Shown here piece after piece: positions 6,703 to 7,739 of a stretch of DNA of 7,739 nt. The stretch covers positions 1-7,739 of the forward strand of contig JAITEO010000138.1 of NCBI GenBank assembly GCA_031281985.1, given 5' to 3'. The position numbers and the translations under genes were made by a program. The stretch is from Zoogloeaceae bacterium (GTDB lineage Bacteria; Pseudomonadota; Gammaproteobacteria; Burkholderiales; Rhodocyclaceae). The notes under the pieces are model-generated. The model had not been told where the DNA came from, ran no database searches, and saw only the letters and a list, made by a program, of their open reading frames with translations. The stretch's first letter is position 1; the number at the start of each line of letters is the position of its first letter.

Positions 6703-7152
6703 TTACTCGGTCGCGGAAGAATCCGTGTTTTGTGTCGAATCCGGCGTTGGTTCCGGTTCTGCGGGCTGTTGCGCCACGACTTGAATTCCTGCCTTGATTG
6801 CCGCGATTTCCGCGGGCGTCAGGATCCAGATGCGCCACACGTTGCTTTGTGTAGCGTCCATTTTGTAGAGCACCAGGAAATCGGAGCCGGTCATCATGGT
6901 GGGCAAGATGATCCGGTTGGCCTCGTTGCGAATCTGCAAGCCCGGCGCGGTAGGAAAGGCGCGGTCATTGATGAACGCCTGCTCGTTGGCGGGCGGCGCC
7001 CGCAACACCCCCAGATGCACCCCCGCAGGAAACGACCGGCCCACCGACGGCACCACAATCTCTTGCGGCGGAGCGGCAAGCTCGACGGGCGCTCCAAACA
7101 GGTTGGAAAGGAGGATGCCAAGCGCGGCGGAAGTAAGGGAAGACAAAGGCAT
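6703..7152 (-). CDS. Hypothetical protein, possibly exported or membrane-associated
   Basis: I do not recognise this 149-residue protein. Residues 1-27 are moderately hydrophobic (two short stretches, SLTSAALGILLSNLF and APVELAA), perhaps a weak signal or anchor without a clear basic n-region. Residues 28-125 look like a compact domain of mixed strands (EIVVPSVG, VHLGVLRAP, LQIRNEANRIILP, DFLVLYKMD, WRIWILTPAEIAAIKAGI). The tail (127-149) is rich in Q, P, E, T, S and D and probably disordered. Sensible amino-acid composition argues for a real gene. The ATG at 7152 is preferred: the frame continues to a TTG at 7239, but that part crosses a promoter and a repeat element. A GTG about 33 codons in, preceded by AAGAGA, is another possible start. 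It lies 150 nt upstream of miaB, same strand. Confidence 0.6.
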   Translation of the reverse strand: MPLSSLTSAALGILLSNLFGAPVELAAPPQEIVVPSVGRSFPAGVHLGVLRAPPANEQAFINDRAFPTAPGLQIRNEANRIILPTMMTGSDFLVLYKMDATQSNVWRIWILTPAEIAAIKAGIQVVAQQPAEPEPTPDSTQNTDSSATE

Positions 7153-7159
7153 GGGCGCG

Positions 7160-7168
7160 ATTATAACA
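7160..7168 (-). promoter_or_regulatory. Extended -10 promoter of the hypothetical gene
   Basis: On the - strand the bases read TGTTATAAT: a perfect TATAAT (7165-7160) with the extended TG one base upstream. At 17 bp spacing the -35 is poor (TACGCA, 7188-7183), as is common with extended -10 sites. Initiation 6-7 bp downstream would fall at about 7152-7154, at the ATG. Confidence 0.55.
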
Positions 7169-7200
7169 GCAAACGAAAACCATGCGTAAAGAAAGACGAA

Positions 7201-7440
7201 GGGTGCAATTAAAAGTGGAGGAAAAACCTTGCCAAGCAAAGCGCGAACGCAAAACCTGTGCGCTCACCTTCGAGCTCGTCAAAAGTGAGGGCGTGAGCGA
7301 CGTGGCAATCCAGACAGCCTTTTCGTTGCTTTGCCGTTCCAGAAAACTGAACAGCCGCCTGGATTGCCACGGCGCTACGCGCCTCGCAATGACGAGGTTG
7401 GTGCGTATGCACAGATTTCCCTCCACTTTGGATTGCACCC
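7201..7440. mobile_element. MITE-like 240-bp nested inverted-repeat element
   Basis: The ends form a 25-bp terminal inverted repeat: 7201-7225, starting GGGTGCAATT, against 7416-7440, ending GATTGCACCC, with 22 of 25 matching. Inside, a perfect 13-bp inverted pair (CGTGGCAATCCAG, 7301-7313, with 7359-7371) continues outward into related sequence that ends in GACGAG on both arms. The two halves therefore look like diverged inverted copies of one unit. The right half holds a cruciform ATTGC..GGCGC-TAC-GCGCC..GCAAT (7363-7390), a type of genomic repeat whose translation gives the common spurious peptide HCEARSAVAIQ. No transposase gene and no convincing target-site duplication were seen. Confidence 0.55.
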
Positions 7441-7524
7441 CCGACCAACAAGGGGAGGGCGGACAAGCAGGCGCTTTCGCCCGCGCCCCTGCGACAATCG
7501 CACAAGGCCGGACGGTTTGGATTT

Positions 7525-7559
7525 GGTTGTTGTATTTTTGCAACAACCTGGCTTTTTTT
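7525..7559 (+). terminator. Possible intrinsic terminator upstream of the porin promoter
   Basis: An 8-bp stem (GGTTGTTG 7525-7532 with CAACAACC 7541-7548, 8-nt loop) is followed after 4 nt by seven T residues (7553-7559). The stem is AT/GT-rich and weak, and there is no upstream + strand gene in the window for it to serve, so it may only insulate the porin promoter. Confidence 0.3.
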
Positions 7560-7581
7560 GCGCGGGTGCGCGGGTTTTCGC

Positions 7582-7611
7582 TTGGCGGGGGGATTTTGGC
7601 GGCGGTATAGT
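7582..7611 (+). promoter_or_regulatory. Candidate promoter of the porin-like gene
   Basis: TTGGCG (7582-7587, 4 of 6 to the -35 consensus), an 18-bp spacer and TATAGT (7606-7611, 5 of 6 to the -10) would start transcription near 7618. That gives a leader of about 85 nt before the ATG at 7704, long enough for leader-based control as is common for porins. It was chosen by eye only. Confidence 0.4.
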
Positions 7612-7690
7612 CCGTCTCGCCTTGATTCCCGTGTTGCGCGTTTTCCTCATGGTTGCGCGATACGGTTTTTTTAAATGCAACACCACCTGT

Positions 7691-7695
7691 GGAGA
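7691..7695 (+). promoter_or_regulatory. Ribosome binding site of the porin-like gene
   Basis: GGAGA lies 8 nt before the ATG at 7704, and is the main support for this partial gene being translated. Confidence 0.65.
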
Positions 7696-7703
7696 CAATT
7701 TCC

Positions 7704-7739
7704 ATGCAAAAGAAACTCATCGCGCTCGCCGTGGCCACC
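7704..7739 (+). CDS. Porin-like outer-membrane protein, N-terminal fragment (cut by window end)
   Basis: Only 12 codons are present: MQKKLIALAVAT. Two lysines followed by a hydrophobic alanine/leucine run form the start of a Sec signal peptide, and this wording is typical of Gram-negative porins of betaproteobacteria (family usually about 350-400 residues, outer-membrane trimer). A good ribosome site (GGAGA, 8 nt upstream) and a plausible promoter precede it. The call as a porin rests on the signal-peptide pattern alone; another exported protein is possible. Confidence 0.55.
   Translation, partial: MQKKLIALAVAT

Noticed and set aside
5495..6838. 447-residue - strand open frame overlapping miaB in another frame
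   Set aside because: MiaB has all its catalytic cysteines in the other frame; this frame is arginine-rich low-complexity sequence with no recognisable domain.
5830..7212. 460-residue + strand open frame
   Set aside because: It lies antisense to miaB and the hypothetical gene, its composition is rich in R, H, G and Q as expected for a GC-rich shadow frame, and it crosses the repeat element.
7153..7239. Upstream TTG extension of the hypothetical gene
   Set aside because: It would run across the TATAAT promoter and the end of the MITE-like element, and has no ribosome site.
7209..7505. 98-residue - strand open frame containing HCEARSAVAIQ
   Set aside because: This peptide is a familiar spurious translation of a dispersed palindromic repeat, not a protein.
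7441..7524. Small hairpins such as TGCGA-CAA-TCGCA at 7490-7502
   Set aside because: The stems are short and typical of GC-rich intergenic DNA; no T-run or neighbouring gene end supports a function.
1..7739. CRISPR array, tRNA or rRNA gene, phage or defence system
   Set aside because: No regularly spaced direct repeats, no cloverleaf with a T-loop consensus, and no recognisable defence or phage protein on either strand. The holin label sometimes given to YqjE is only a family name.

Overview
The window looks like ordinary chromosomal DNA of a GC-rich Gram-negative bacterium, most likely a betaproteobacterium and possibly Rhodocyclales-like. That placement is inferred from gene order (yqjD-yqjE-yqjK; miaB-phoH-ybeY-corC-lnt), from protein similarity to families I recognise, and from the start of a typical betaproteobacterial porin at the right edge. 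I see no phage, CRISPR, IS transposase or tRNA/rRNA gene.

Layout. (1) Bases 52-1072, + strand: a compact three-gene membrane-protein operon, yqjD (DUF883/ElaB family), yqjE (DUF1469/holin-X-like) and yqjK. (2) Bases 1073-1371: a non-coding gap between two convergent operons. It holds four palindromic structures: a hairpin, a strong bidirectional intrinsic terminator, a REP/REPIN-like inverted pair, and a paired-hairpin repeat that runs into the lnt stop codon. (3) Bases 1372-6552, - strand, transcribed right to left: miaB, phoH (ybeZ), ybeY, corC (ybeX), lnt. This is the conserved RNA-modification, rRNA-processing and lipoprotein-acylation operon, with overlapping or near-abutting junctions. 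(4) Bases 6553-6702: a spacer with a second, inverted copy of the paired-hairpin repeat. (5) Bases 6703-7152, - strand: an unrecognised 149-residue hypothetical gene with an extended -10 promoter almost touching its start. (6) Bases 7153-7703: non-coding, mostly occupied by a 240-bp inverted-repeat (MITE-like) element, followed by a plausible porin promoter. (7) Bases 7704-7739, + strand: the first 12 codons of a porin-like gene cut by the window edge.

How the genes work together. MiaB thiomethylates tRNA. PhoH/YbeZ and the YbeY endoribonuclease act in RNA and ribosome maturation and quality control. CorC is a CBS-domain protein linked to Mg/Co homeostasis. Lnt N-acylates lipoproteins in the inner membrane. 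The yqjDEK products are small inner-membrane proteins; E. coli YqjD binds ribosomes in stationary phase. No new protein system was found. The least explained material is the non-coding repeats: a two-copy, about 72-nt paired-hairpin element with one compensatory base-pair change (plus a third partial copy), the 240-bp nested inverted repeat, and the REPIN-like pair.
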